Origin: Sorex araneus
Taxonomy: Eukaryota > Chordata > Mammalia > Eulipotyphla > Soricidae
Assembly: GCF_027595985.1 (NCBI RefSeq)
Contig: NC_073307.1
Span: 120,259,678-120,323,677, forward strand
Reading direction: 5' to 3'
DNA: 64,000 nt
Shown here: positions 53,785-63,862 of the stretch, one piece after another
How the letters are laid out: each line of letters starts with the position of its first letter
How positions within the stretch are numbered: position 1 is the first letter of the stretch
The notes under the pieces: model-generated
The model's input: the letters and a program-made list of their open reading frames with translations, nothing else
What the model was told of the DNA's origin: nothing
Database searches by the model: none
Program-made: the position numbers and the translations under genes

Positions 53785-53875
53785 GGTAATTGGGGTGTGG
53801 CTCAGTGGTATTTGCTTCACATACATTAGACCTAGGCTTCGATCCCCCTCACTGTAAATAATAATAATAAAAATA
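53785..53875 (+). repeat. ID-like short tRNA-derived SINE
   Basis: GGGGTGTGGCTCAGTGGTAT and GGCTTCGATCCCC are tRNA A- and B-box like; ends in (AAT)n. No SINE-A body. Confidence 0.65.
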
Positions 53876-53929
53876 AATACACATAGATTTGTCTGTATAT
53901 TATGGATGCATGTTTCACGTTACATAGTC

Positions 53930-53967
53930 GTTTGACCACTGTGTGTGTGTATGTGTGTGTGTGTGTG
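53930..53967. repeat. (TG)n microsatellite
   Basis: TG repeat with one A interruption, next to a GC-rich hairpin. Confidence 0.85.
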
Positions 53968-53968
53968 A

Positions 53969-53997
53969 GGGCGGGGCATGGAGGTCATGCCCCGCCC
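53969..53997. repeat. Perfect 12-bp GC-rich inverted repeat
   Basis: GGGCGGGGCATG, five-base loop GAGGT, CATGCCCCGCCC. Would form a stable hairpin in DNA or RNA. Confidence 0.95.
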
Positions 53998-54060
53998 ACC
54001 AGCACTAACCCAGTTGTAGCTCTTGAGCACTGTTGAGTGTGGTCCAACTCCCTTCCTCCC
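53998..54060 (+). repeat. SINE-A tail fragment
   Basis: CTCTTGAGCACTGTTGAGTG to GTCCAACTCCC. Confidence 0.4.
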
Positions 54061-54185
54061 AATAGATTCTTAGAACTATTTCTGAAAGGATAAAAATCAT
54101 TTCTGGAAGAGGGAAGTAGGGGGTTTAGAATGGGAACGAAATTTACCCTGGAGTGTATCTTTTTTCATTTGATTTTATTGGGGAG

Positions 54186-54348
54186 GTCCTTGGGTCACGC
54201 CTGGTGGTGTTCAGGGCTGATTGTGGCTCTGTGCTTGGAGATTGCTCCTGGTGGTGCTTAGGGACCATATGTGGGGGAGGAGGGTTAATCAGGGTTGACC
54301 ACACACAAGACAAGTGCCTTAACCCCTGTACTATATCTCTGGTCCCAT

Positions 54349-54399
<51 letters not shown>

Positions 54400-54575
54400 T
54401 ATATTTTTGGTCTTGGGGCCACACCTGGCTATACTAAAGGGTTATCTCTGGCTCTGTTCAGGAATAACTTCTGTCAGTCTTGGGGAAACATGTGGGGTGC
54501 TGGGGATTGAACCCAAGTCTGGCACATGCAAGGTAAGTGCCTTCCCTGATGTTCCCTCTCTCTGTCTCTCTCAGT
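54186..54575 (-). repeat. Two SINE-A copies joined by an (ATTT)n run
   Basis: 54186-54348 ends CTCTGGTCCC; 54346-54402 is ATTT repeated about 14 times, the expanded tail of the second copy (54408-54575). Confidence 0.8.
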
Positions 54576-55274
54576 CTCTCTGGGCACCATACTTATTTTT
54601 AAAAAACCATATGCCTCTAGAAATTAAAAACAAAAACGTTCAAAAAGCAACCAGTGTCAAAGTTAGACTAAGAGGTAGAAGGGAATGTGTTTCAAAACGA
54701 GATGGGGAAAGATTCAGCTCCTGGGCAAAGGCACCAGGAAGCACCATGCCAAAGCAGGTCTGTCTGGAATACCTGGCTCAGCTCTGGTTCCTGGGCCTGC
54801 AACCTTCATGCCTGGGGTGTTGCTGTGGTTGGATCCCACCCACAGGCACCTCTTCCTGCCACCCCCCTGGGGTTCACAAGCATGCTTAGGAACTAAGGTT
54901 GAGGGAGGCGGGCACAGTCAGGGCCTGAGGCTCTCTTTGAGGTTTTTCTAGGAACTCAGCCCTAAGTATTCTTATCTTTTTTTCAGAAGCCTTATAAAGA
55001 GAATGTGGTCAGGTAAATCACTGGGATTTTTGATCTTATGGATAGGATGGACCTAGAAGATTAACCTCAGCTAGCAGAGAAAGGCAGAAGGGCCAGAAAC
55101 AGCAGCAGGTGCTAAGAGGGAAAACTGGAAATTGTTTAGTCAAGGGGTTAGAATTTGGAATAAGAACCATGAGACTTAGAAAGTGTTTTGTGGCAAGGTC
55201 CTGAACTTTGAAAAACATTAGCTCCTGCCACATGTTTAATTAGAAAGTTAAAAAAAAAAGAGAGAGAGGGTCCC

Positions 55275-55366
55275 GAGAGAGAGCTCAAAGGGCTAGAGTA
55301 TGTGTCTGGCATGCAGTGTCCCCAGTTTGATAGTACCTCAACTCCTGTACTACCTCTCTGGTCCCC
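55275..55366 (+). repeat. SINE-A remnant with mixed orientation
   Basis: Plus-strand head and middle to CAGTTTGATAGTACC, then CCTGTACTACCTCTCTGGTCCC, which is the head of the opposite strand. Confidence 0.45.
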
Positions 55367-55404
55367 TTGTGACTACTTTGATCTTTTAAAAACACCAACC
55401 AAGG

Positions 55405-55577
55405 CTCCCACCGCCGAGATGTGATCCCGGGGTCCGCACGCGTGTGCGGCCTCTCCACAGCTGCACAAGCGTGAATCCAGACCCAGCAAAACCTCTTTCG
55501 GCATGGGCAACTCCTCGCAGAATGTCTCCAGCCTGAGAACTAAGCCTCGGCCCCGTGCCCGCCCAGGAGGGGAAAGG

Positions 55578-55631
<54 letters not shown>

Positions 55632-56090
55632 CTCTTTCTCTCTGGGGATGAAGGGCGCGGTGTCTGCCATATTAAGACGACCACAGATTGGGTTTTCAAG
55701 CCTGCAATGATCCAATATCTGGAAGAAATCTCCCTGGACTTTGTGTTAAAGTACAGAAATTCCTTATTTGTCTTCACAGTAGGTCTGAATCTAGTGGGGT
55801 ACTCCTAACAACAATAGTGAGGTTGGTGTTGAAATATTGAATGTAACCAAAGTAAACAGAATGTAAAATGAAACTTATAAGTTACAAGGTAGGGGGTGGG
55901 GGGCCGGGATGGGAGGTGTACTGTGTGGGGTTTTTTGTTGGTGGTGGTATATGGGCACTGGTGAAGGGATGGTTGTTTCAGCATTGTATAACTGAGACCT
56001 AAGCCTGAAAGCATTGTAATCTTCCACACGGTGATTTAATAAAATAAAATTTTTATTTAAAATAAAATAAAATAAAATAAATAAAAAAAT
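55405..56090 (+). mobile_element. LINE-1 gamma insertion with GC-rich head
   Basis: TSD AAAAACACCAACCAAGG at 55388-55404 and 56091-56107. The first about 280 bp are GC-rich with a (CT)n run at 55581-55629; then gamma 3' UTR (CAACAATAGTGAGGTTGG, TATAACTGAGACCTAAGCC) and an (AAAAT)n tail. The head differs from that of the other two gamma copies. Confidence 0.82.
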
Positions 56091-56107
56091 AAAAACACCA
56101 ACCAAGG

Positions 56108-56200
56108 GCCCTGGGAGATAGTACAGGCACGAAGGCACTTATCTTGCAGCAGTTCACTTCCAGATACTGCATGATCCCCAAACATTTCCAGGAACATCGG
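56108..56200 (+). repeat. SINE-A fragment
   Basis: GGGCCCTGGGAGATAGTACAGG head; the LINE-1 inserted at its first bases. Confidence 0.6.
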
Positions 56201-56436
56201 AGAGCCCCTGGATTCTAAAGGAGGGGGATGGTCCCCGAGACCCGAAAGCCTCTGAAGTGGGCTGGGAACCCAGGTATTTCAGAACCCAAGAAGCAACGCA
56301 TCCTCAGGTTCTTTCATAGAATCAGAAGCTTCTTAGTTGAGAATCCCTGGGAAGAGCTTCTGGGTTTCCTGAGCACTGCTTGGGAGGTGTTCTACTCCTC
56401 CAAACTGCCCCTCCCCTAAAAAAATGATGCCAAAAC

Positions 56437-56585
56437 AGGGACAGAGAGACAGCTCAAAGGGTTAGAGTGTGTGCTTTATGCACAGAGTTCCTGGTTCAAT
56501 ACACAGCACCACAAGGGTCCCCAAGCATTTGTGTGTAGTTTTTGAGCCCCAATGGGTTTGGTTCAAATTTCAACTAAACAAACAA
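56437..56585 (+). repeat. SINE-A, diverged
   Basis: CAGGGACAGAGAGACAGCTC head, (CAAA)n end. Confidence 0.6.
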
Positions 56586-56649
56586 ACAATACAAATTCTT
56601 TCCTAATTTTCTTTGTTTCCCTTATTTTCTGACACTCCGAAGTATCAGA

Positions 56650-57376
56650 AAATAATGGCAAGTATCGGACTTTCATCCTCTGTTGGATAATTCACGGCTG
56701 GCTGCTGACCACCGGGATGAAAGTTACCTGACTTTTTGTTAGCTACCTCAACACTACTAAAGGAGGGGCTCAAAAGATGTGGCCAAGAATCTGAATTTAA
56801 ACCAGATGAAGAAGTAATAATAAATACATATTGGAGAAGACAGTCTCTGGAGCGCCGTGGCTCCTGCTGCCTGCTAACCCTTGTCGACGTTTCTCTCACA
56901 TTGTAGCCTGTTACACCAGGCAGGAGTGAAGCTGGTTACTTCTGTCACAAGGCTATAATTGACTCTGCTTCCATCACAGGTTGGAGATGGAAATTGGCAA
57001 ATGATGAAAGATGACTCTTCGCCCTCTTTTCCTTGAAGTGCTCACTCTGGGGAAATAAGCTTCTGCTTGTGACCATCCTTATGGAGAAACCCACCTGGCA
57101 GGGAGTAAAAGCTTCTGTCTGGCTAATAACTAAAGCCTGTCACCACATGATGGAGGAAAATCAGAAGTGGACTTTTTAGCCCCCTTCGAGCACTGGGATG
57201 ACAGTCGTCCCAGTCAACCAGTTGAGAACTTTACTGTAACCTCACTGATACCCTCAGCCAGACTCATCTCTGCACAGTTACTTCTAAATTCCTGATCCTT
57301 CAAAGGTGAGTAAAAAATATCAGTTTGTTTTAAGCTACTAAAACTGGGGGTAGTATTTTATACAGAAATAGTATCA
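56650..57376 (+). repeat. Possible ancient LTR sequence
   Basis: Contains AGTAATAATAAATACATATTGG followed by an LTR-like GCTCCTGCTGCCTGC. At the end TTGTTTTAAGCTACTAAAAC and GGGGGTAGTATTTTATACAG resemble a MaLR 3' end (from memory). Possibly two overlapping old elements. Confidence 0.3.
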
Positions 57377-57382
57377 TTTGTT

Positions 57383-57550
57383 GGGGCTGGAGTGATAGTA
57401 CAATGTGTAGGATGTTTGCCTTGCATGCAGTCAACCTCAATTGGATCCCTGGCATCTCATATAGTCCCCCGAGAATATCCAGGAGTGATTTCCTGAGTGC
57501 AGAGCCAGGAGTAACCACTGAGCATCACTGGGTGTGACCCAAAAAACTTA
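57383..57550 (+). repeat. SINE-A
   Basis: GGGGCTGGAGTGATAGTACAAT head; ends GTGTGACCCAAAAAAC. Confidence 0.85.
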
Positions 57551-57590
57551 AAACAAAAATACAAGTATCAGTTGTTGAAAACTTACTATC

Positions 57591-58682
57591 CAAGAGGATC
57601 GCTAAGTCAGTGATGGCTGGAGGAATCATTTGGGATGGGAGATGTGTGCTGAAAGTAGATAGAGGACCAAACGTGATAGCCTCTCAGTATCTGTATCACA
57701 AACCATCATCATCATCATCATTCCGTTGATCGTCAAATTTCTCGAGCGGTCTCAGTACCGTCTCCATTCATCCTAGACCTGAGATTTTAGAAGCCTCTCT
57801 CTACTTGTCCTTCCCAACGATGTTGCATTGGAGGCTCTTTCAGGGTCAGGGGAATGAGACCCAGCTTGTTACTGGTTTTGGCATATTAATACACCATGGG
57901 GACCTTGCGAGGCTCTCCCTTGTGGGCAGGAAACTCTCGGTAGTTTGTCAGGTTCTCCCAGAGGGAGAAATAGGCTATAAGATATCTCTCGGCCTCAAAG
58001 TGGCCTCGTGCTTCCGGAAGCTTGCTTTTAAGTCTCTGGATGCTGGCCATTGATGGGATTCCATGGCGCCAGGGGCAGTCCCTAGGTGTGACCACCTAGC
58101 TACTGGGAAATGGGAAATCTGGGTGGAGGAGGCCCAGTCCCGATCCGAGCAGGCTTGGAGCTCTCAGCCCCGGGTCCCACACATCTGGGTTCCTCTGCTG
58201 GTACCTTCATGTGTGAGGCTCGTCCGAACATGTGGAGAAGGGCCTTGAGCATGGCTGTGGCTAGGCTCCAGAGGTCTTTGGCTACCGAGAGCACTGCTCA
58301 GGGCGGGGAGGGAAGCTGGAGCCCATCCCCTCCTAGGGGCCCTGGGGAAGACAGCCAAGCGTATGGGTAAGAGACTCTACACGGACCAAGGAGTCTAACA
58401 TGTGCGCAAGTCAGGGGCTCAAAAAAAATAAAAAGCTGCCGTGGTGGAAAATTGCAAACCTTAATGCCCAATAATAGTGAGAGAGAGAGTATGGGGGAAA
58501 TTGTCTGTCATAGAGGCAGGAGGAGGGTTGGAAAGGGGGAGGGGAAATACTGGGGACATTGGTGGTGGAGAATGTGCACTGGTGGAGGGATGGGTGTTTA
58601 ATCATTGCATGACTGCAACACAAACATGGAAGTTTTGTAACTGTATCTCATAGTGACTCAATTTTAAAAAAAGATAAAAAAA
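57591..58682 (+). mobile_element. LINE-1 beta 3' UTR, split by element X
   Basis: TSD GAAAACTTACTATC / GAAAACTTATTATC at 57577-57590 and 58683-58696. L1 parts 57591-57706 and about 58450-58682 are continuous with each other when compared with the copy at 35.6-35.86 kb. Confidence 0.75.
57707..58449. mobile_element. Unknown element X (about 740 bp) containing the SINE-B body
   Basis: Inserted within the beta LINE-1 3' UTR (CAAACC on both sides). Its left 270 bp match SINE-B minus strand in order: TCATTCCGTTGATCG, CGAGCGGTCT, GTCTCCATT, CTTGTTACTG, TTTTGGCATAT, CTCTCGGTAGTTTGTCAGG. About 70 bp more than SINE-B lie in the middle, and about 440 bp of GC-rich sequence follow instead of the tRNA head. 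The left end is (ATC)n, the right end A-rich. Read on the minus strand, it would end in (GAT)n. Confidence 0.7.
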
Positions 58683-58717
58683 GAAAACTTATTATCATAT
58701 TCTCTTGCAAGTATTCT

Positions 58718-58944
58718 TTAAAAAAATTTAAGAATTTTTTTTAATGAATAACTGTGAGCTACAGTTACAAAACTTTCATGTTTGAGTGTCAGTCATACAA
58801 CGATCGAACATTCATCTCTCCATCAGTGTACATTCTCCACCACCAATGTCCCCAATATCCCTCCCTACCCCCGTCCCATCCCTTTCTGCCACTATGGCAG
58901 ACAATTACCCTCTCACTCTCTCTCTTTTAATGGTTATTATGGTT
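58718..58944 (-). mobile_element. LINE-1 beta 3' UTR
   Basis: TSD CTTGYAAGTATTCT at 58704-58717 and 58945-58958. It lies tail-to-tail with the plus-strand copy ending at 58682. Confidence 0.85.
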
Positions 58945-59059
58945 CTTGTAAGTATTCTATGCAAAATATTTCTTGGGAGTTTTTCAGCATATTTATGAGG
59001 TAGAGCTTATTAGCCTCATTTTTCAGTGCAACACTCTGCATAAGTCAAGAACAACTTAT

Positions 59060-59455
59060 GCAATCCCCCTTTGTTACTTTATGTTTCCTCATTCGGTTAT
59101 TCAATAGACCACAGATAAGTCAGATCATCCTGTGTTTGTCCTTCTGACTTACTCCTCTCAGCATGATATCTTCCAGTTCCAACCAGGATGTAGCAAATAG
59201 CATGATTTCATCATTCCTTGCACCTGCATAGCATTCCATTATGTATATACACCACATCCATTCCATCTGTTATTGGATACCTAGGTTGATTCCATATCTT
59301 AACTACTATACTAAATGCAAACTGAATAATTGTGTGCATATATTCTTTAGAATGAATTTTTTTGGGGACCTGGAAGTAGATGCCCAAAAGCAGAATTGCT
59401 GGATCATACACATGGAAGTTCAATTCTAAGTTTACTGAGGACTCTCCATTCTGTT
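59060..59455 (-). mobile_element. LINE-1 ORF2 C-terminus and 3' end, older
   Basis: The minus-strand frame at 59423-59211 has YDPAILLLGIYF, then VKIWNQPRYP, the conserved C-terminal block of ORF2 missing from the 39-42 kb element. The frame is interrupted and the copy is inactive. Confidence 0.8.
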
Positions 59456-59471
59456 TTCCACAGGGTTTTTG

Positions 59472-59628
59472 GGTTGCTTATTTGTTTTTGTGCCACACTC
59501 AGTGGTGCTCAGATTGTTCTTGGCTTGCATTCAGGGATCACTCTTGGTGGCTCTTTGGGGCCATATGGAATTATGGAGTGCCAGGGGTCAAATCCAGGTT
59601 GATCCTGTGCAAGACAAGTTATTCTGCT
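59472..59628 (-). repeat. SINE-A, diverged
   Basis: TTTTGTGCCACACTCAGTGG to GATCCTGTGCAAGACAAG. Confidence 0.65.
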
Positions 59629-59652
59629 CCCTCCAAAACTTTTATTATAGTG

Positions 59653-59690
59653 GCGTTGGTGGTATAGTGGTGAGCATAGCTGCCTTCCAA
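59653..59690 (+). pseudogene. 5' half of tRNA-Gly (TCC), inserted without tail
   Basis: 38 nt identical, as far as I can recall, to the first half of tRNA-Gly-TCC, from GCGTTGGTGGTATAG to the anticodon loop CTTCCAA. It stops there; no 3' half and no CCA. TTTTATTNTAG lies on both sides (59640-59650, 59694-59704), which fits L1-type insertion of a cleaved tRNA half. Confidence 0.75.
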
Positions 59691-59765
59691 AAGTTTTATT
59701 CTAGCAAATGCAGAGGGTTAATGGTGAGAGAGAAAATAAAGAAAAATTAATAAATAATGTCATCC

Positions 59766-59850
59766 AGGGCCCTGAGGATAGCTAAAATGCAAAAGCATCT
59801 CTCTTGCCAACCTGAACCAGGTGAGGCTGAGACTTCAATCCCTGGCACCA
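59766..59850 (+). repeat. SINE fragment, diverged
   Basis: AGGGCCCTGAGGATAGCTAAA head and CTTCAATCCCTGGCACCACC. Confidence 0.45.
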
Positions 59851-60153
59851 CCTTACACACACACCTGTGTCCCATCCTACAAGATCTGTAATTTGAGATC
59901 TTTGGCACCACAACAAGTGGTATCCCTGCCAACAAGCACGTGTGGCTTGGGTCATAGTTACAACAATGGAAACAACAAAAAAGGGAAGGAAATGGGGAAT
60001 AAATCAGAGTAAACTTAAAAAAGTAATATCATCTGGGAGGGTAGGAGGTGTTCTATAGGTAATAGGGTACTATAGTAAGAGTGGTTGGGGGTACTTCTTA
60101 TTTGTAAGAGGAGATGCTAATCCCTATTTCACAGGGCTACTATATAGATTGCA

Positions 60154-60298
60154 CAAGAGGACTGGAAAGACAGTTCAACAGGCTGGAGCACATGCTTTGC
60201 ATGCTGGAGTCTCAGGTTCCATCCCCAGCACCACCAGGAGTGACTCCTGAGTACTAGGCCTGGGGCATCCTCTAAGTACTGCCATCTGTGCCCTCCCT
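60154..60298 (+). repeat. SINE-A, diverged
   Basis: AGGACTGGAAAGACAGTTCAAC head; TCAGGTTCCATCCCCAGCACC. Confidence 0.65.
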
Positions 60299-60561
60299 CA
60301 GACAAATGAGATTGCTTAAGATACTACACACAAAGCACTTAGTGCTGGGGCAGAGTATCAATTATTAAGTCTTGTTCTGTGCTAGACATTGTCTCCGGTA
60401 TAGATTTATATAGAAACTCTTTCAGTTTATAGATGAGCTAGGGCAGAAGTAGATTAAATTACTTGCCTAAGGTCAGCTAATTATAAGATGGTAAAATCAT
60501 GACTCGAGTCATAACCGTCTATCCTATGAGTCTCTATTTTATTTCCTTCTCTGTATTTACT

Positions 60562-60640
60562 TATTGGTGGCGCCAGAAACCTAGAGCCTCATACATGCAA
60601 GGCAAGTACTCCACTGCTGAGCGGGGTCCCCCCCCAACCC
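60562..60640 (-). repeat. SINE remnant
   Basis: ACATGCAAGGCAAGTACTCC and CTGAGCGGGGTCCCCCC only. Confidence 0.35.
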
Positions 60641-61147
60641 CCCTGCCAACAGTGTAGACTGATTTACTGAGATGTTAGTTTCCGCCTTCCATAGCTTGTT
60701 AGACAGAGCCCAGAGTGCCCCAGAGGAAGACAGGTGTGGTTTGGCTAGAGCTGGGAAACTGACACCAGGTGGGAGTTTGAGGAGCAAGTGAAGTAGCAAC
60801 TGGAAAGTGGATCACTGTGAAATCTGGCCATGGTACTAGACCACAAAGCAAGAGGCTTGAGGACAATGGAATCGAAGAGTGTGTTGCAACCAGCTTGGGT
60901 TACAAATTACTGTCGGTGGAGTATTTAAAATCTGCCTTTTAAATACTCTCTGGGTTATGACTCCAAATGTATAGATAATGGACAGGAAGTATCAAAATAT
61001 TGAGAAAATAAATGAAATAAAAATTTCAAAGGTGCAAATTTCTATTTATAAAATAAACAAGTGATGAGAATGTATCATTCGGCACGAAACTACAGTTACT
61101 AGTATTTTGTGAAATATATGAAAGCTAAGACAGATCTTTTCATTTAG
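60641..61147. other. Intergenic sequence with nothing recognised
   Basis: One inverted pair TATTTAAAATCTGCC / CCTTTTAAATA near 60921-60946; no gene. Confidence 0.45.
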
Positions 61148-61310
61148 TGGGGGTGGGAGGGGGCGGCACACTGGGAAATGCTCAGGGCTTATTCCTGGCT
61201 CTGCATTCAGGGGTTACTACTTGTGGTGCTCAGGGGGCCATATAGGGTGCTGGGGATCATACCTGAGTCAGCCTGTGCAAGGCAAGCACTCTGTCCAATG
61301 TACTATCTTT
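61148..61310 (-). repeat. SINE-A
   Basis: GGCGGCACACTGGGAAATGC to TACTATCTTTAGAG. Confidence 0.75.
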
Positions 61311-61322
61311 AGAGTTCTCTTC

Positions 61323-61500
61323 AGGCTGGAGTGATAGCATAGCGGGTAGGGTGTTTGCCTTGCACGCGGCCAACCCGGGTTCAAATCCAGCATCCCATAT
61401 GGTTCTTTGAGCACTTCCAGGAGTAATTCCTGAGTGCAAAGCCAGGAGTAACCCTGTGCATCACTGTGTGTAACCCAAAAAGCAAATAGATAAATAAATA
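61323..61500 (+). repeat. SINE-A
   Basis: GGCTGGAGTGATAGCATAGC head; abuts the previous copy head-to-head with CTCTTCAG between. Confidence 0.88.
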
Positions 61501-61563
61501 ATCCCCAAGATTCCTTTAAAAAAAAAGTTATCTTAGATCTGGAAGAATAGGTATATCATATGC

Positions 61564-61564
61564 T

Positions 61565-61632
<68 letters not shown>
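61564..61632. repeat. (CT)n(AT)n(CA)n compound microsatellite
   Basis: Grown directly at the tail end of the SINE-B that follows, replacing its CAGTGATA tail. Confidence 0.95.
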
Positions 61633-61633
<1 letters not shown>

Positions 61634-61842
61634 CCCGTTGCTCATCGATTTGTTCGAGCGGGCACCAGTAACGTCTCTCATTGAGAGATTTATTGTTACT
61701 GTTTTTGGCATATCCAATATGCATGGGTAGCTTGCCAGGCTCTGCCATGTGGGCTCCACACTCTTGGTAGCTTGCCGGGCTCTCTGAGAGGGGCGGAGGA
61801 ATCGAACATGGGTCGGTCGTGTGAAAGGCGAAAGCCCAACCG
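61633..61842 (-). repeat. SINE-B
   Basis: CCCGTTGCTCATCGATTTG to GAATCGAACATGGGTCGG; head partly lost. Confidence 0.85.
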
Positions 61843-61945
61843 CTGAGACCCTGAGTTCAAGCTCAAGCACTACATGCTGGGTATGACCATGGCACACTCC
61901 TTTCAGCTTGCCCTAGTGTGGTCCCTTTAAAATAGAAAACGAATT

Positions 61946-62094
61946 GTATCACTGTATCACTGTCATCCCGTTGCTCATCAATTTAATCGAGCGGGCACCA
62001 GTAATGTCTTCCCTGTGAGACTTGTTACTGTTTTTGGCATATTGAATATGCCACAGGCAGCTTGGCAGGCTCTCCGAGAGGGGCAGAGGAATCC
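61946..62094 (-). repeat. SINE-B, head missing
   Basis: Tail repeat GTATCACTGTATCACTGTC, body to GAGAGGGGCAGAGGAATCC. Confidence 0.85.
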
Positions 62095-62692
62095 AGAAAA
62101 AGAATTAAAAAATAAAATACCCTTTGCTCTAGGGTAGGCCAGCATTTCCTGAGACCCTCGTCTTGCCTCAGAACTGCCTGATTCTTACCATGAACCCAGA
62201 CCATACGTCGACACTTAGGAATGAGGACCTGCCTTAAGAGACTGAGCCACACACCTTTCCAAGGGTTATTTTCTCAGATTACAGAATAGTTCTCTATCAT
62301 GGAATAAAGAAGGTAAACCATCAAAAAATTTAAAAAAATTAAATTAAATGGAAAGAGAGCTCTGATCATACAAAGAAATTCTTTTGTAACTCTGTATGGT
62401 GACAGATGCTAACTAGATTTTTTGGGATTCTCATTTCACAATGTACACAAATATCACAGCATTGTGCTGTATACCAACATGAATGCAGTTTTATATGCCA
62501 GTTATGCCCCATTAAAAAATCTAGGATTGAGAAAATTAAAATTAAGACAAACCCCACATGATTTTATTTGAGTGGTATCAGGTCAGTTCACAGAACATCA
62601 TTGGAACCTTGGAGTCCTGCAGGAACGTGGCCTAGTACTCTGCTTTACTATACAGTCACCCACTCTGCCCCATTTTCTATGTCCCTAATCAT
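62095..62692. other. Intergenic sequence with nothing recognised
   Basis: AT-rich with no SINE for 600 bp; no gene found. Confidence 0.45.
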
Positions 62693-62935
62693 TGTCACTG
62701 TAGCATTGTCATCCTGTTGCTCATCGATTTGCTTGAGTGGGCACCAGTAATGTCTCCATTGTGAGACTTGTTGTTACTGTTTTTGGCATACTGAATATGC
62801 CATGGGTAGCTTGCCAGGCTCTGCCATGTGGGCTAGATACTCTTGGTAGCTTGCTGGACTCTCCGAGAGGGGCGGAGGAATCAAACCTGGGTCGACTGCA
62901 TGCAAGGCAAACGCCTTACCTAACCACAATATCTG
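62693..62935 (-). repeat. SINE-B
   Basis: CATTGTCACTGTAGCATTGTC tail variant; full body; head diverged (CCTAACCACAATATCTGGTCC). Confidence 0.85.
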
Positions 62936-63310
62936 GTCCATCCTCTTCTTTATTATTTCTTGTCTTTCTCCCTCTTTGGGACCTCCACAGACAGCCTGAC
63001 TTATACAGTCAGATACACATTCCCTTATTCACAAAGGTGTGTTGTGCACTTACTACCATATGCCAGGTTCTGTCTAAGACACTGGCAGTGTAATGATGAC
63101 AATAAACAGGCATGGTCTAACTTTGCAGGGTTGCAATCTAATCAATTAGAATATAGTAAAATAATCTAATCATTAAACTCTTAACTATAACTTGAGATTA
63201 CATTCATGAAAGAGCATATTGGTACAAGCACCATAAAGGTAAATTTCAAAGGATGTGGTTGTGCCATTTAATAAACAAGTACTGTCACCCTGATTAATAA
63301 AGTGCCTTTT
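62936..63310. other. Intergenic sequence with nothing recognised
   Basis: Possibly old repeat (CACATTCCCTTATTCAC, ATGCCAGGTTCTGTC) but not identified. Confidence 0.4.
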
Positions 63311-63314
63311 TGTT

Positions 63315-63473
63315 TGTTTTTGAGCTATACCCACCTGTGGTCAGGGCTGACTCCTGACTTGGCAGTCAGGAATTACTCCTGGCAGGGTTCAGGGCACTCT
63401 GTGAATGCCGGGGATGAAACCTAGGTAGACCGTGTACAAGGCAAGTGCCTTACCCATTGAACTATTTCTCCAG
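63315..63473 (-). repeat. SINE-A
   Basis: TTTTTGAGCTATACCCACC to ACTATTTCTCCAGCCC. Confidence 0.8.
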
Positions 63474-63504
63474 CCCTAGTCAAATTTCTATATATATATT
63501 TGGC

Positions 63505-63660
63505 CTTTTGGATCACATCCAGCAATGTTCAGGGCTTATTCCTGAATTACTCAGGAATTACTCCTAGCGGTGTTTGGGGGACCATATGGGAGGCCAGGGA
63601 TCAAATCCGGCTCAGCCGCATGCAAGGCAAATGCCCTCCCCGCTATACTATTGCTCTGCC
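63505..63660 (-). repeat. SINE-A, short body
   Basis: CTTTTGGATCACATCCAGC to CTATTGCTCTGCCC. Confidence 0.8.
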
Positions 63661-63678
63661 CACCGAGTCATATTTCTT

Positions 63679-63862
63679 TTCTTTTCTTTTTTTTTTCTTT
63701 TTGGGTCACACCCAGCGATGCTCAGGGGTTACTCCTGGCTTTTGCACTCAGGAATTACTCCCTGGCGGTGCTTGGGGGACCATATGGGATGCCGGGATCG
63801 AACCCGGGTCGGCCTCGTGCAAGGCAAATGCCCTACCCGCTGTGCTATCGCTCCGGCCCCCA
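63679..63862 (-). repeat. SINE-A, young copy with 13-bp TSD
   Basis: AGTCATATTTCTT at 63666-63678 and 63863-63875; B box GATCGAACCCGGG intact. Confidence 0.95.
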
